This document shows, one piece after another, positions 43,538 to 54,524 of a DNA stretch of 64,000 nucleotides. Source of the stretch: Lumbricus terrestris. Its lineage: Eukaryota > Annelida > Clitellata > Crassiclitellata > Lumbricidae. The stretch lies in contig OX457042.1 of assembly GCA_949752735.1 (NCBI GenBank), positions 60,264,725-60,328,724 on the forward strand. The letters are read 5' to 3'. The first letter of the stretch is position 1. Each line of letters starts with the position of its first letter. Under the pieces are notes generated by a model, which had not been told where the DNA came from, searched no databases, and saw nothing but the letters and a program-made list of their open reading frames with translations. A program made the translations under genes and the position numbers.

Positions 43538-43826
43538 ATTTTTATCAAAAAAAACAAGAAACATGCAGAAATTTGTAGAAACAACAAAGATTTTCTTTTA
43601 AAGAATATTCAACCGAATGATGAATTTATCGATTCGCTGTTTTCTTTCAACTGCATAACGGAAGAAGAAAGTAACTTTATTAAACGACAACATTCAAACC
43701 GAGATAAGAACGCAGAACTTCTGATGCTTGTAGGATCATATGACGAAGCAAAGTCTATAAATTTTGTAAAGTGTCTTCAAAAAACGAATCAAACATCAGT
43801 GGCCAGGATCGTCGAAGGCGGAGGAG
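43538..43826 (+). CDS. Gene 1 CARD exon (death-fold), with a one-base homopolymer insertion
   Basis: Follows TTTTCAG and ends GGAG|GTTCGC. The translation 'NNKDFLLKNIQPNDEFIDSL', 'FSFNCITEEESNFIK', 'NRDKNAELLMLVG', 'FVKCLQKTNQTSVARIV' has the six-helix CARD pattern (start helix with L-x-x-N-I, then L-x-x-x-I-T-x-E, R-x-x-K...L-L, F...L). CARDs mediate homotypic adaptor contacts in apoptosis and innate immunity. This exon is 289 bp; the gene 2 exon is 288 bp. The extra base lies in an A8 run (43547-43554) and puts the CARD out of phase with the preceding exon (phase 1). Either gene 1 is broken here or the base is an error. Confidence 0.78.
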
Positions 43827-44115
43827 GTTCGCAATATAAATTTAGTTCATTAGCACAACATTGGCATAATTTCTAAATGCTTTTGATACTCGGTACGCAT
43901 CAAAATCAGAGTATAACTTACTATCAGCATTGCTACTTGACATCAAAGTGACACAGCATAACGATGGCCAAGAGCACAGACGTCGTATGTGCAAAAAACA
44001 AAACTTTTCAGGAAGTAGAAAAAAACTTTTTCAAGATACATGTTCCTTTCTCATAAAAAGTGAGATAGCCAAAATGTTTATTTTGATTCAGCAAGTGACA
44101 TAACCCTTCTTGATT

Positions 44116-45790
44116 CTATTCTAGATCGAATAAAGCCATCTCTTTGCTGCTGACCACACACAGCAGCCGACGATTCTGTGACAAGTTTAACATGTCTCTC
44201 GACAGCCTGAGTGTGACACGGAAAATGTTCAAGTGTGACGATATCATCACTGTTTGCAACAAAAACACGAATTTGTTGGTCATCACTGGTGGAGCATGCC
44301 TGTCTATATCCTGCCAGGCGACAAGGTCTACATAATCCTCTGCTCCAAAGTTCAAAACTGGCACTCGAAACTGCCGGACCAGTGCTGAGGACGAATGTTC
44401 CATTCGTGCGGCAATAATTCTACGATGAGCCAGTTCCCGAATATGCTTCCGACTGTCCGTTATCATCGCCAGGAGGATATTCTCCGAGTGGTCAAAGAAT
44501 CCGTTCCTCTGTATCACTGGATCCACTATTTCTCGCAACTCCGGTGAGAGATACCGTGTGTATTTGATTAGTCTCCAGAGATGTCGTACCCCGTCACTAC
44601 ACAACGGCTTAGTTTTTACATGAAACCAGATGGGCGCATATACCTTCATCACATACAGCACTAGAGTTTGCAAGTTGTCACTGGGGTTGTTGGTGGCCAC
44701 GTATAAACGAAGTACTCTGTTAGCCATTGTTAACCACCGTGAATGTACAATCGGTCCTGGTTTCTGAAGAGCAAGATCTGGGGAACATTGTCCACTGGAT
44801 ACAGCAATACACATATCATACATATATTGCTGGTCAGTACTGAGATCTGCTCCATCCACAGTTGGACAGTTTTCAAACATGATGGTACTGTTACTGCACC
44901 ACTGGCAGTTGGTCGCATGTCTGGAGAGCTTTGCCAATGACGCCTGAAAACACATTTGGTCCTTGAGTGCCACCATCAAGTTTCTGCATCAGGTGTCTGA
45001 TGGGCAACTCGTTTGCGTGCAATAAGCATATTAGCCATTGCAGTGGTCTACGCAACGTCAACTCCAAGAGTCGGATGACTCCTCCAACTGCACCCGTATT
45101 GACGTTTGTGCCGTCGCAACCAATCGCATGCAATTCATCTGTGTTAATGTTTTTGTTGCGGAGGAAAGTTATAATGTCATTTTCAATTGATTTTGATGCA
45201 CCACTCGATGGTGTTATAATATGCCCAAGATACACTGAATTTGGCTCATAAACCAAAGTCACATGCTCCTCCACGATTGTTTTGGCATAATACTTTTTAC
45301 CTTTTTTCACCTGAATTCTGGTTCGATCCTTGCGTCCGTCAAAGTATAATGCGGAGACAGAAGCAGGCAAGTCGTGCTGTAGCGCTTTTCTAACGCGTTT
45401 ACGCGCTCTCCGGATTTTGCTTCGGTCAATGACCATGGAATTATCATGTTCGTTGATAATTCCCACATCTTGAAAAAGAGCGCTAACAAGTGAAGCGGCA
45501 CTTCGATCAGAGACACCGTGGCGATCACATTCACGAGCGACGGTTGATAAATCGAGCCTCATTTGAAATTTTCTCTTTCTTCCACAAAGTCCTGCGTTGG
45601 TCTGTACTTCGATATCTGAGTCTTGGCTTATTTCAGGATCGGTATCATTGCTCGCAATGCTCGTTTCAGAATCCTTGGCCTCAGCTGACGTGCCGGCTTC
45701 AGCTGAAGTTTCTTTTTGTAGCTTAACGTATGTCTCGTATCGATGCTTTCTCTTCTCACGTCTTGCAAGCTGTCTGGTTAATACAATAAT
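44116..45790 (-). pseudogene. Transposase-like protein of the 43962 element, one frameshift
   Basis: Two overlapping minus-strand frames (45562-44891 and 44979-44116) together give about 500 residues. The upstream part also reads open to about 45790 ('KRKHRYETYVKLQKETS', a charged N-terminus). Conserved-looking strings: 'SALYFDGRKDRT' (a D in an RNase-H-like strand 1), 'VYLGHIITPSSGASKSI', 'ELHAIGCDGTNVNTGAVGGV', 'RPLQWLICLLHANELPIRHL', 'DGADLSTDQQYMYDM', 'GPIVHSRWLTMANRVLRLY'. I recall similar multicopy proteins in arthropods and cnidarians, without a named superfamily. The frameshift near 44895, just after 'CDQLPVV', breaks the frame. Confidence 0.75.
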
Positions 45791-46029
45791 TACTTAGAAA
45801 ATGCGTCTCCTAGAAACCCGACTTTTCATCAATTTTTGCCACTTTTTCTAGAAATGTTGTGCATGGCTGGGGCCAATGAAGAATACATTTTAAAATTACA
45901 AAATTTTGCACCTACACTACTTTATATATGGAACAACTATTCCCACCCCTGCCAGTCAAAAATTTTAACCTTAGTTTTTTCACTCCACCTTAATTGTCAG
46001 TGTCTTTTATGCAGCAGCATAATGAAAGG

Positions 46030-46325
46030 CTTTTTACAATGTAATTAAACGTCAGATACGACATCTGTGAACTAGATTATGTCGTAGGCTATGTGTGGCA
46101 GAAATTACTGCACAAATGTCGTATGTGTGGCAGATATGACGTTTGTGACCCCTTAACTTGCAGATACGACATTCAGATTCTGGACGATATCTTACTGCAT
46201 ATAGCCTACGTCGTATGTACACTCAACCTTTATTAGGCTGTGAAGAATCATTTTACGCATCGAATAGCGTCAAAAAGTGATTTTCTGAAAAATTGCAGAT
46301 ACGACGTCTGTGCTCTTGGCCATCG
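46030..46325. promoter_or_regulatory. Subterminal word repeats of the 43962 transposon
   Basis: At least five forms of CAGATACGACATCTGTG or its complement (about 46052, 46117, 46160, 46200 and 46294), the last merging with the terminal repeat. Such subterminal repeats are usual transposase-binding sites. They lie on the 5' side of the transposase gene, so they may also act in its promoter. Confidence 0.6.
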
Positions 46326-46876
46326 ATAATCATTGTCGTCCTCGTACTATTTGGTTTGATTCAAGGTAGGCCAAAATTGTAGTCATGTAGGCCTAATTTT
46401 ATTACTATTAAAATTGCAGTACAAGCATTGTTTTTTCCTGAAGGGATGTTTTAAGGAGTGATATGAGTCGCAGTTCTTTTTTCTTTGCACGAAGCAGAAT
46501 CAATAATACGAAGCGTAGACACATTCAGAGGCGATTTGCGACGTTCAGCATTGCGCAACATACGACTAAGTTTTTACGACCGGCGACACGTGCACAGTTT
46601 TACTGGCTTATTCAAACTAAAGAATATCCACTCTGTTCTGTGACTAAATATTATTCCTTTAGAAAAACTGTGGCTAGCTGACGTAATAGACGAATTAATC
46701 AAATCTAAATCCAAATTAATCGTCTTAATTAATTTTGGGCCACCAAACTTAGTTACATGTAAAAGAGCAACGTTCTGTTGGCTCCCATTGATTCATCAAC
46801 AATTAGACAAAATGCAACACATTTCAATACAAGAAAGAAGTGCCTAATAGGCCTATTGTGTTTTTTCTGATCTCAG

Positions 46877-47224
46877 TTGTGATGAGAGTTAAAGTTATGC
46901 ATTCTGGAACATCATATGCAGAATCCACGAATACGCAGCTGCTTTTTCAAAGAGTGAACGACCTTCGAAACAGAAGGAAACCAAGATCACATCAGACTGA
47001 TAGACTCATAAGTCGACTGAAGGATGAAGACATTGAGATCCTCAACTCTCAACTGGAGAGACAAACTGTGGTCGTTTGGATCTGGTGTCGTTCACAAGCA
47101 GCTCTTGGATATATTCAGAAGATGTACGAATCGAATCAACTGAGAGATGTATTATTTGAAAGTATTCAACCATCCACTTCAAAGATGATCAACATCGATA
47201 AGAATCAATTCAAGAAAACTGCTG
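46877..47224 (+). CDS. Gene 1 exon of unknown domain
   Basis: A 348-bp exon between TCTCAG and the good donor G|GTAAGT, entering and leaving in phase 1, which joins the CARD exon (phase 1) to the propeller exon (phase 1) without a stop. The protein is mixed helical: 'NTQLLFQRVNDLRNRRKPRS', 'DEDIEILNSQLERQTVVVWI', 'QAALGYIQKMYESNQLRDV'. I do not recognise a domain; a helical linker or second death-fold-like bundle is possible. No second copy in the window, since gene 2 continues past the right edge. Confidence 0.75.
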
Positions 47225-48238
47225 GTAAGTTCCCACGAATGAACTCATCATACAGAAATGAAAACGCATTACGAATATTATAATGACTAAGACAAAAATC
47301 AGTAGGGTTTGGTCATTGTAGAAGAAAAGGCTGTGAATATGGAATAATCAAATATGGAGGCAGATATCTAGAAGAGTAGTTTGAAAACGTTTGTTTGAAA
47401 GATGTATGTGTCGCCTACTGTGAGACCAAGGCATTTGAAGAACACCAAGTGGAATTGGATGAGAAAACAGCACAAGTTAAAAGATACAGAGGTATTAAGA
47501 TTCTTGCAGTTAGATGAACAGAATATAACATAGAAAAAGTGAAAAGTTAGATACACAATCATCCAGCAAAATAATAGTCAAAAAGATAACAAGGAAATCA
47601 AGTAAGTAAGGAATGGCTAATGAATACTAAATTTAGGATAACTAAAAAGATAAATGGATTAAAGTTAAACCATCAAAAGCAGGATAATTATAGGAGCAGT
47701 AAAGCGAGCAGCAGATAAATTTAGACAGCCAATGTAAGTGACAGTGAACAGAAAGTTGAAACGATACAGACGAAGACATGCATTAAGTTTAATAGTTTTT
47801 AAAATCGACCAATAAGTTGATAAATGAATTCGATTCCGATTCACACATGATGTAATAGCGGGTTAGTGATGAAGCAAATTAGTCTTTAGATGGTAGACCT
47901 AGGTCATTAAAAATAATTATGTGTAATGTTAGTTAGGAATCTTTTATTGATGATATTGAGGAGATTTCTGCCCCAACGCAGCCAATGAAAAAGTTAGTGA
48001 AACACAAGCTGAACCAGTTAATTAAAATAAAATAAATGCAAAATATGTCTAACAGATTCGATTCTATGCTGATAAGTAAGTAAAAGCATCCAATTCGAAA
48101 TCCTTCATGTTGATGATAAAAAGACACAGAAGGAACAAAAAATAGCTAATAGGCCGATATGATTGGCTTAGACTATTGAATTTGATTCATGTTATATGCT
48201 AATCAAGGTCAATTGGTAATACTAATAGTAGTAGGCTA

Positions 48239-48239
<1 letters not shown>
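47225..48239. other. Intron, no feature recognised
   Basis: A/G-rich, low-complexity intron sequence. The minus-strand frames at 47368 and 47933 have no domain. Confidence 0.5.

Positions 48240-48276
<37 letters not shown>
48240..48276. repeat. (AAT)n microsatellite
   Basis: About twelve AAT units directly upstream of the LINE-like fragment at 48291. A second, longer (AAT)n run of about 20 units lies at 48729-48787. The two may be target-site A-tracts or tails of retroposons. Confidence 0.85.
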
Positions 48277-48278
<2 letters not shown>

Positions 48279-48290
48279 TCATCCAACAAA

Positions 48291-48602
48291 ATGGCTTCTT
48301 CCTACCTTAATTCAACGTCGGTTGCAGCTGGAGCGGCGGCTGAGATGGCAGCCACCAGAAAGAATTCGAAGTACAGTGAACTGTCCAAAACCCACTTATT
48401 TGTGCCGCTGGCCTTCGAGACCCTGGGTCCCATCAACGAAGACGGTCTTGATTTCATTAAAGATCTAGGAAGACGTCTTTCTCAAATTTCCGGAGACTCT
48501 AGAGAAACTTCCTATCTCTTCCAGCGCTTGTCTGTCACCGTCCAGCGCTTTAATGCCGTGGCCTTCCGCGGCTCTTTTGTCAAACTAGATTTTGTCGAAT
48601 AA
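48291..48602 (+). mobile_element. C-terminus of a LINE polymerase in the gene 1 intron
   Basis: The frame 'AGAAAEMAATRKNSKYSELS', 'FVPLAFETLGPINEDGL', 'FLFQRLSVTVQRFNAVAFRG' matches the conserved tail found at the end of many LINE reverse-transcriptase proteins in invertebrates (G-A-A-A-E...K-x-x-K-Y...F-x-P-x-A-x-E-T-L-G...Q-R-x-S-x-x-x-Q-R). It ends with TAA at 48600-48602. Intact frame, 5'-truncated insertion, flanked by AAT repeats. Confidence 0.8.
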
Positions 48603-48727
48603 CAATAGTAGTTGTATAGTTTTAATCATATAATAATAATATTAATAATAAATATATTTGTAATCATAATTATTTTTAGTATTGTTAGACCTATTACTCA
48701 CGTTGTTGTTTTTGGATTTACAGCAAG

Positions 48728-48728
<1 letters not shown>

Positions 48729-48787
<59 letters not shown>
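48729..48787. repeat. (AAT)n microsatellite, second tract
   Basis: About twenty uninterrupted ATA/AAT units downstream of the LINE fragment; poly-Ile frames here are artefacts. Confidence 0.9.
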
Positions 48788-48789
<2 letters not shown>

Positions 48790-49287
48790 TAACGCACCGA
48801 GGACGAGGACCACTAGCTATATAGAATAGATTAATAAATCCTGAGGGATCATAAATACGTCGGGTAATTTTTTTTAATAATAATGAGTTATCTGCCTTGA
48901 TGATACTTGTGGATGAGATGAGTGAGGTGGATTCCAGTTGATTTCCAATTATCAAATCAAGTTTTATGAGTGACCATCTTGCATAGGCCTACTGAACAGG
49001 GTCTCGACGCAATTATAATATCCTGAGGTAAATACGAAAATGCTACCTTCGGTTACTAAACCCAGAACGCACTGCTAGACCACGAATCGACAAAGCATAA
49101 ATTCTGCTTCTTTTACAAAAATGAAATGAAGGAAAATAATGCATTAAATAGGTAAATAATTGAAATCTTATCAATGTCAGCAGTCAAGTTAGCCAATGAT
49201 TATGACACAAATATAAAATAAATAAACATAAATATTTATTAAGAGTCAATTATTTTCGTATAAAAAGGATTATTTCTTCTGTTTTAG

Positions 49288-50201
49288 TCGTGCGTCCAAT
49301 TTCCATTAAATTTACTCAGAGTATCAAGATACCAGATGATGTGTGGGGAGTGACAAAACTGCGAAATGAAATTTATGTCCTCTGTCGATCGGTGTATCAG
49401 TCAGAAGTAATTTGTATCTTTGAGGATAGAAAAGAATTTCGTCTTCAGAAGAAAATATCAATTATAGAAATGAAATTTCCCTTTGATATCGGATCCAGTG
49501 AGAAGGAAAATTGTATCTACGTCTCTGACTTTGAAGAGAAATGCGTTTGGAAGATAATTAGGAAACGAAATGACAAACACCAAATCATCAAATGGCTGAC
49601 CACTGATTATCGTCCATATACTCTGTCAGTGACCAGTGATAGTCAGTTGTTGGTGGTCAGTTATTCACCGTCCATTCTGATGATCTACGGGTCAGACGCA
49701 GAACTTATTCGATTCATTCAGTTACCGAGAGACATTCATCCACTTCATGCGGTGGAAACATCCATCGGAAATTTCATCATCCTTCACGATTTTAAGGAAG
49801 GCTGGTCAAGAAGTGCGATCAATGGGGAAGGAGAGGAAGAGGACTTAACAGAGACGACGACTAAGTGGGGCATAAGTGAATTTAGCAGAGATGGACAGAT
49901 GGTCATCCGTCGTTTTATTCCATCAAATGTAAAACAAAGATTGAATGAGCCCATCTATATCTCACTCGATTCAGACGATCGAGTGTTTGTGGCTGACGCA
50001 GGGAATCGAAGAGTGATTCTCTTGGATTCCGGTCTTAAGTGGAATCGAATAGTCCTGCCTTGTTCAACTAAAGAAGAAGAAGAAGAAGAAACGAAGATCG
50101 CAGATCCACGAAGATTGTGTTACGATGAAGAAGAGAAACAACTGATCGTAGGAGAAGACAAAAGACGTGGTGTTAATGTTTACACTTTGAGTCGAAATTA
50201 A
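49288..50201 (+). CDS. Gene 1 terminal exon: NHL-like beta-propeller
   Basis: Follows GTTTTAG in phase 1 and runs open for 304 codons to TAA. Blade-like repeats are 'DVWGVTKLRNEIYVLCRS', 'ENCIYVSDFEEKCVWKI', 'LLVVSYSPSILMIYGSDAEL', 'HAVETSIGNFIILHDF', 'DDRVFVADAGNRRVILLDSG', 'DEEEKQLIVGED'. The '-VFVADAGNRRVILLD-' block is a clear NHL repeat. With the 46877 and CARD exons it gives a CARD plus helical plus propeller protein. A Glu-rich loop ('KEEEEEETK') precedes the last blade. The tryptophan of C-V-W-K-I, lost in the 11852 copy, is intact here. Best-preserved copy in the window. Confidence 0.85.
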
Positions 50202-50760
50202 ACTGACTTTTCTTGAGCAGACTACGACAATCATAAAAACTTTGATAAACTCACCCGTCCTTACACGTCCTCCGAATTCTTAGATCGAACGATCTTCCAG
50301 CCGACGCCTTCTGCCTTGTAGCTGAGGCTTCTGTCGTCTCTTGATTGATGTATGCTTCTCCGGCCTCATATAGTGGGATCTCACAACGGCGGATTCCCGG
50401 AAAAGACTTGACCGGCTTCTTCTGCAGAGAATGAGTCGAGCTGGATCTCTTCCACTTAACTCACTTAAATCGCCTGAGGTGGATCAGCTGTTGCTGATAC
50501 CAACCTACTGAGGGTTGTGCTAAGGAACGAGTACCATGCTGCACACTCCCTTCCCAACTATAGGGCCCATGTAAAGTCAATCCACATCATAAACTGCGAC
50601 CACGACCCCATGATTTCTCCTTATTCACTCCTCAGCCTCCTTATTGACGATAAATTTCCATTTTCCTAACTTTAAACTACAGTAACTATTGTTGTACCAT
50701 ATTGCATTTGTGTCAACGAGTCTTTTATGAAGGCATAGTAGTACAATTATAGTAGTGTAT
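50202..50760. other. 3' flank of gene 1, no gene recognised
   Basis: 50245-50600 has an even GC content unlike its surroundings and may be an unidentified short repeat. No domain or hairpin tail seen. Confidence 0.4.
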
Positions 50761-50767
50761 TAAAATT

Positions 50768-51066
50768 GAAATGCCAAGAAATGAAAGAGCGTGGGAAGTG
50801 ACCAAACTTCGAAATGATATCTACTTTTCTGTCGATCATATTCTGATGCTACATTCGTAATTCGTGTCTTTGAGAATCGAATGCCGTTTAGTCTTCAGAA
50901 GGAATTTAGAATTGAGAATAAATGAGATGACACTTTTGTTGACATTGGATCCAGTGAGAAGGAAAATTGTCTCTACGTCTCTGACTATTATTGGAAATGC
51001 ATTTGGAAGATAACAAGAACAGCAAAATAATGACGAGCATAAAATCATCAAATGCCTGACCAAAGG
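50768..51066 (+). pseudogene. Decayed propeller exon, first part
   Basis: Nucleotide similarity to the propeller exons is plain ('ATGCCAAGAAATGAAAGAGC', 'GGATCCAGTGAGAAGGAAAA', 'CTCTACGTCTCTGAC'), but deletions and stops break every frame. Closest by eye to the 11852 copy at its start. It is cut near 51066 by a LINE fragment. Confidence 0.85.
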
Positions 51067-51645
51067 TTTTATTGCTCATAAAACAATCGTCTACAAGACA
51101 ATGTACAACAGTTTAAGAAACAGCACATGCGATACATGAAAAAACATAAAAACTGATCACAGACAGTGCATGGGAAAACAGGGTACCCTGAAATGAAAAC
51201 AATCTGGCAGGTAGGGGCCCTAAGTGCAAGATAATTCCTGTAAGATAGGCTACCGGGAATCAACGATTAGTTGTTGGAAGAACAGTAAAGAACAGCGTAA
51301 TATAATAAAAAAAAGAAACGATAATAATTAATTTCTGTAATACTAGATAATGATTCTTGGCTATGTGTGCTCGGATTAATTGTTTAAAGTGCGAGAAGGG
51401 CATGGCAGTTCTAAGGGTTCCCAGTAAGTTATTCCAGACTAAAGGACCTTGATATTTAATAGGAATTTCCGTATATTAGTTCCTGGATAGGCACTTACAT
51501 ATTCCCGATTATATCTAGTAAGATGAGTGTGCTGGAGTGTAGGAAAGTAGGCTGTAAAGGCAGATGGTAACAGGCCATTATTAAATTTGCACATGAATTC
51601 CAAGGTTTGAGCTGTCCGAATTTGGGTTATATTTACATGTAAGAG
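51067..51645 (-). mobile_element. LINE 3' fragment inserted in the decayed propeller exon
   Basis: Minus-strand translation around 51470-51345 gives 'WSGITYWEP' and 'VWNNLLGTLRTAMPFSHFKQ', a diverged LINE polymerase C-terminus (W-N-N-L...F-K), then a long 3' non-coding part down to 51067. It splits the exon homology between 'TGCCTGACCAAAGG' and 'CATCAACTCTGCC'. Confidence 0.6.
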
Positions 51646-51822
51646 ATGGAGTCATCATCCATCAACTCTGCCATTGTCCAGTGCTGGTCAGTTGTTGATG
51701 GTCAGTTGGTCATCGTTCATTCTGTGGATCAACGGATCAGACGCAGAACTTATTCAGTCGATTCAGTTGCCAGCATATTTCAAGTGGCCTTATCATGCAG
51801 TAGAAACATCTATCGGGAAAAT
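51646..51822 (+). pseudogene. Decayed propeller exon, second part
   Basis: Continues the exon homology ('GGTCAGTTGTTGATGGTCAG', 'GGATCAGACGCAGAACTTAT', 'GTAGAAACATCTATCGGGAA'), matching the 'IYGSDAELI...VETSIG' region, and stops abruptly near 51822. The last blades are missing. Confidence 0.8.
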
Positions 51823-52701
51823 GGGTTCATAGCGATGTCTTCTAAAGTGCAACGAATAGGCCTAGCTGGCGTAGTGATGGGCCTACGGTAGGCTAATAAT
51901 GTGCCGTTGCCACTAGACAAAGTTTATCTAAACATAGAGACAATCTATTTACATCCCGGATTCTAAACAGCCACATCCTAAAACTTTGTGGGCCTACTTG
52001 TTAACCATGGCGAAAGATAATGATGTTTCTGGCTACATCTCATGCCCTTAGAATTATAGTTTGAAGTCCACTATTTTGAAAAATCAACCTAACGCTATCC
52101 GTTATCGCGGTGTCATGGGTTATGTCCTCAGCCATCTAGTTTAACTGGAAACGCTTTCTAAAGCGACTGTATAGATGGCAAACGTGATATGTCCAATGCG
52201 TTTTAGAGAGTTCATAGGCCTATCACGTTTGTCCTCTATAATACAGTTGATATGCCAGTGCAGAATAGTTCTAAGTCCATAAATTTGGAAAGTCTTTTAA
52301 AGCTATAGAGGCACATTTCCACATCCAATAGAATGTGATATTTTGTATCACGTGCATGTTAGATATTACCGCGATCGAGGGATGCGTGAAATTTCTATGC
52401 TGCGTTATGTCCATAGCCAATGACAGAGAGATTAGAACACGTGAATCGTTAAGCTTCTATAGCACTAGCGTTGCCTGGTAGGCTATAATAGTGACGCTTA
52501 GGCGACTTGCAAAAAAGGAAATGTAGATGATTGCTTTATCTCGCAGTACGAATCGAAGAAATAAAATGCCTTTTAGGGCAGCTTTTCAGAATGTTATTAG
52601 CATTCTTTGAAATAGTTCGAGTCAAACGGTATTTTGACAATGCGACGTCGCTTCAACTTGTTGCGTAGCAGAGTAGCTCGTGGACATAGCTTTGTAGGCC
52701 A
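51823..52701. other. No gene recognised
   Basis: AT-rich sequence with TAGGCCTA words; no domain, tail or terminal repeat seen. Confidence 0.5.
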
Positions 52702-53603
52702 TAGGGTGACCATACGTCACGGTTTTTGTAGTGCGTCCCAGTGTCCCGACAACTCAGGCAAAATGGCAGAACTGTCCCGTTTTTTACAAGCAGAAAAGTT
52801 GGATCTTGAAAACATCATTTTTTGTTAATTACCCAAAAAGAAGTCGTAGCAAAAGAGAATTGGTCAATCTATGTGGACCATTGAAATTATTATTACATCC
52901 ATAGCAGCTAGTGTGTTAGCTAATAGATTTAAAGAATTATCACGGCGTAACGAGACAGTTTTCATAAATTAATAGGCTACAATTTCATTGGCGGCGTCTG
53001 ATCTAGGCTACATTGATCTTGGCATTTTCGGTTGGTCGCGCCAGGGTTGCTGCCGTTAGATCACTCATGTCAGCACTGACATTTTTACCAAGTTCTTTCA
53101 ACAACTTAAAATGCTGCCATTGAGAGATGGATTTTTTTAAAATCGGATGGTGAGTAGAACAATCTTTCCCAAACCCCTTTCCGCCGGTCGCTCTTGTGCG
53201 CCCCAGAAACCTTAAATCTTTCTCTGGACAACTGATTAGGCCTACACACTGTGCGCCGATTTAGAATGTTCTTGATTATAAGAGTAGGCTAGGCGTCCTA
53301 TAATGCACTCAGTGTACTGACGGCTAGAGCAGATTGGAGGTTTTTACACTGAAGTCATTGCTCATAATTAATTGGTTATGCTCAAACAACTTTCGCAGAA
53401 CAGAACTCATGACTAACCAAAAATGCACTCTTCCCAGAAATATCAGTGATTTTAAACTTCTTCAAAGTATGCAGTTTACACTATCGGCAACAATAGCCCA
53501 TAACAGTTATGCCTGCTTTGACTGGAGCAGCATATAGGGCTAGGACTTGGATCGCAGGCCTATAGCCTAGTCGAAAATTTACGGAATTGCAATAATTATA
53601 TAC

Positions 53604-54234
53604 TAGGGTGACCATACGTCCCGGTTTTCCGGGACATGTCCCGGTTTTTTGCGGTGCGTACCGGTGTCCCGACGACTTAGGCAAAAGGGCGAAATTGTCC
53701 CGGTTTTTGACAAGAAGGAAATTTGAATATTGAAAGCACCAGTTATAATTATGTAAAGGACAGAACCAAGTGCTAGTTTATAATCCAAAAAGAAGTCGTA
53801 GCGAAAGAGTTGTCAATTTGTATGGATAATGGAGTAGCCTATCATTACATCCTTAGGCCTACTGTATGCTAGCGATTTTTAGTTAGCAGATTTTAAGAAT
53901 TATCAAAGCGTGACAAGAAAGTTTTCATATTAGGATAATTAGGCATACAATTTTTCCAGTTAGATTAATACTAACTTGCGGGACCAGATCTATATCGATT
54001 TTGGCAGGTCGCGCCATGGTCGTAGAGGGAGTTAGAGGATTCATGTCAGCACTGAATAGTATAGAGCAATTTCTTTGAGAAGACAATTTAAAATGCAGTC
54101 TTGTAATATTGAAATTAAACAAATCTGATGGTGAGAGGTTGCAGGTCACATCAAGGGCGGATACAGGAATTTTCGAAGGGGGGGCCAAAATGTTTAGTCA
54201 TCGACCAAATTTTCCGCGCCAAAAAAGTTGATGA

Positions 54235-54267
<33 letters not shown>

Positions 54268-54361
54268 TCATCGACCAATTTTCCGGGAAAAAGATACCAA
54301 CTTAATCGACCAATTTTCCGGGAAAAAGATACCAACTTATCCGCGCCAAAAAAGTTGATGA

Positions 54362-54396
<35 letters not shown>

Positions 54397-54486
54397 TCAT
54401 CGACCAATTTTCCGGGAAAAAGATACCAACTTAATCGACCAATTTTCCGGGAAAAAGATACCAACTTATCCGCCAAAAAAGTTGAT

Positions 54487-54524
<38 letters not shown>

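Larger units (their letters stand above)
43962..46325 (-). mobile_element. DNA transposon of unrecognised superfamily (2364 bp) in gene 1 intron
   Basis: Ends CGATGGCCAAGAGCACAGAC (43962) and its reverse complement at 46325 form a ~32-bp inverted repeat with one mismatch. A 4-bp direct repeat, ATAA, flanks it (43958-43961 and 46326-46329). It encodes one transposase-like protein on the minus strand. Many copies of GCAGATACGACRTCTGTG-type words fill the right subterminal region (46030-46310), probably transposase-binding sites. Long TIRs plus a 4-bp duplication exclude hAT and mariner. Confidence 0.85.

Noticed and set aside
48612..48824. Poly-Ile membrane protein
   Set aside because: Reading of the (AAT)n microsatellite.
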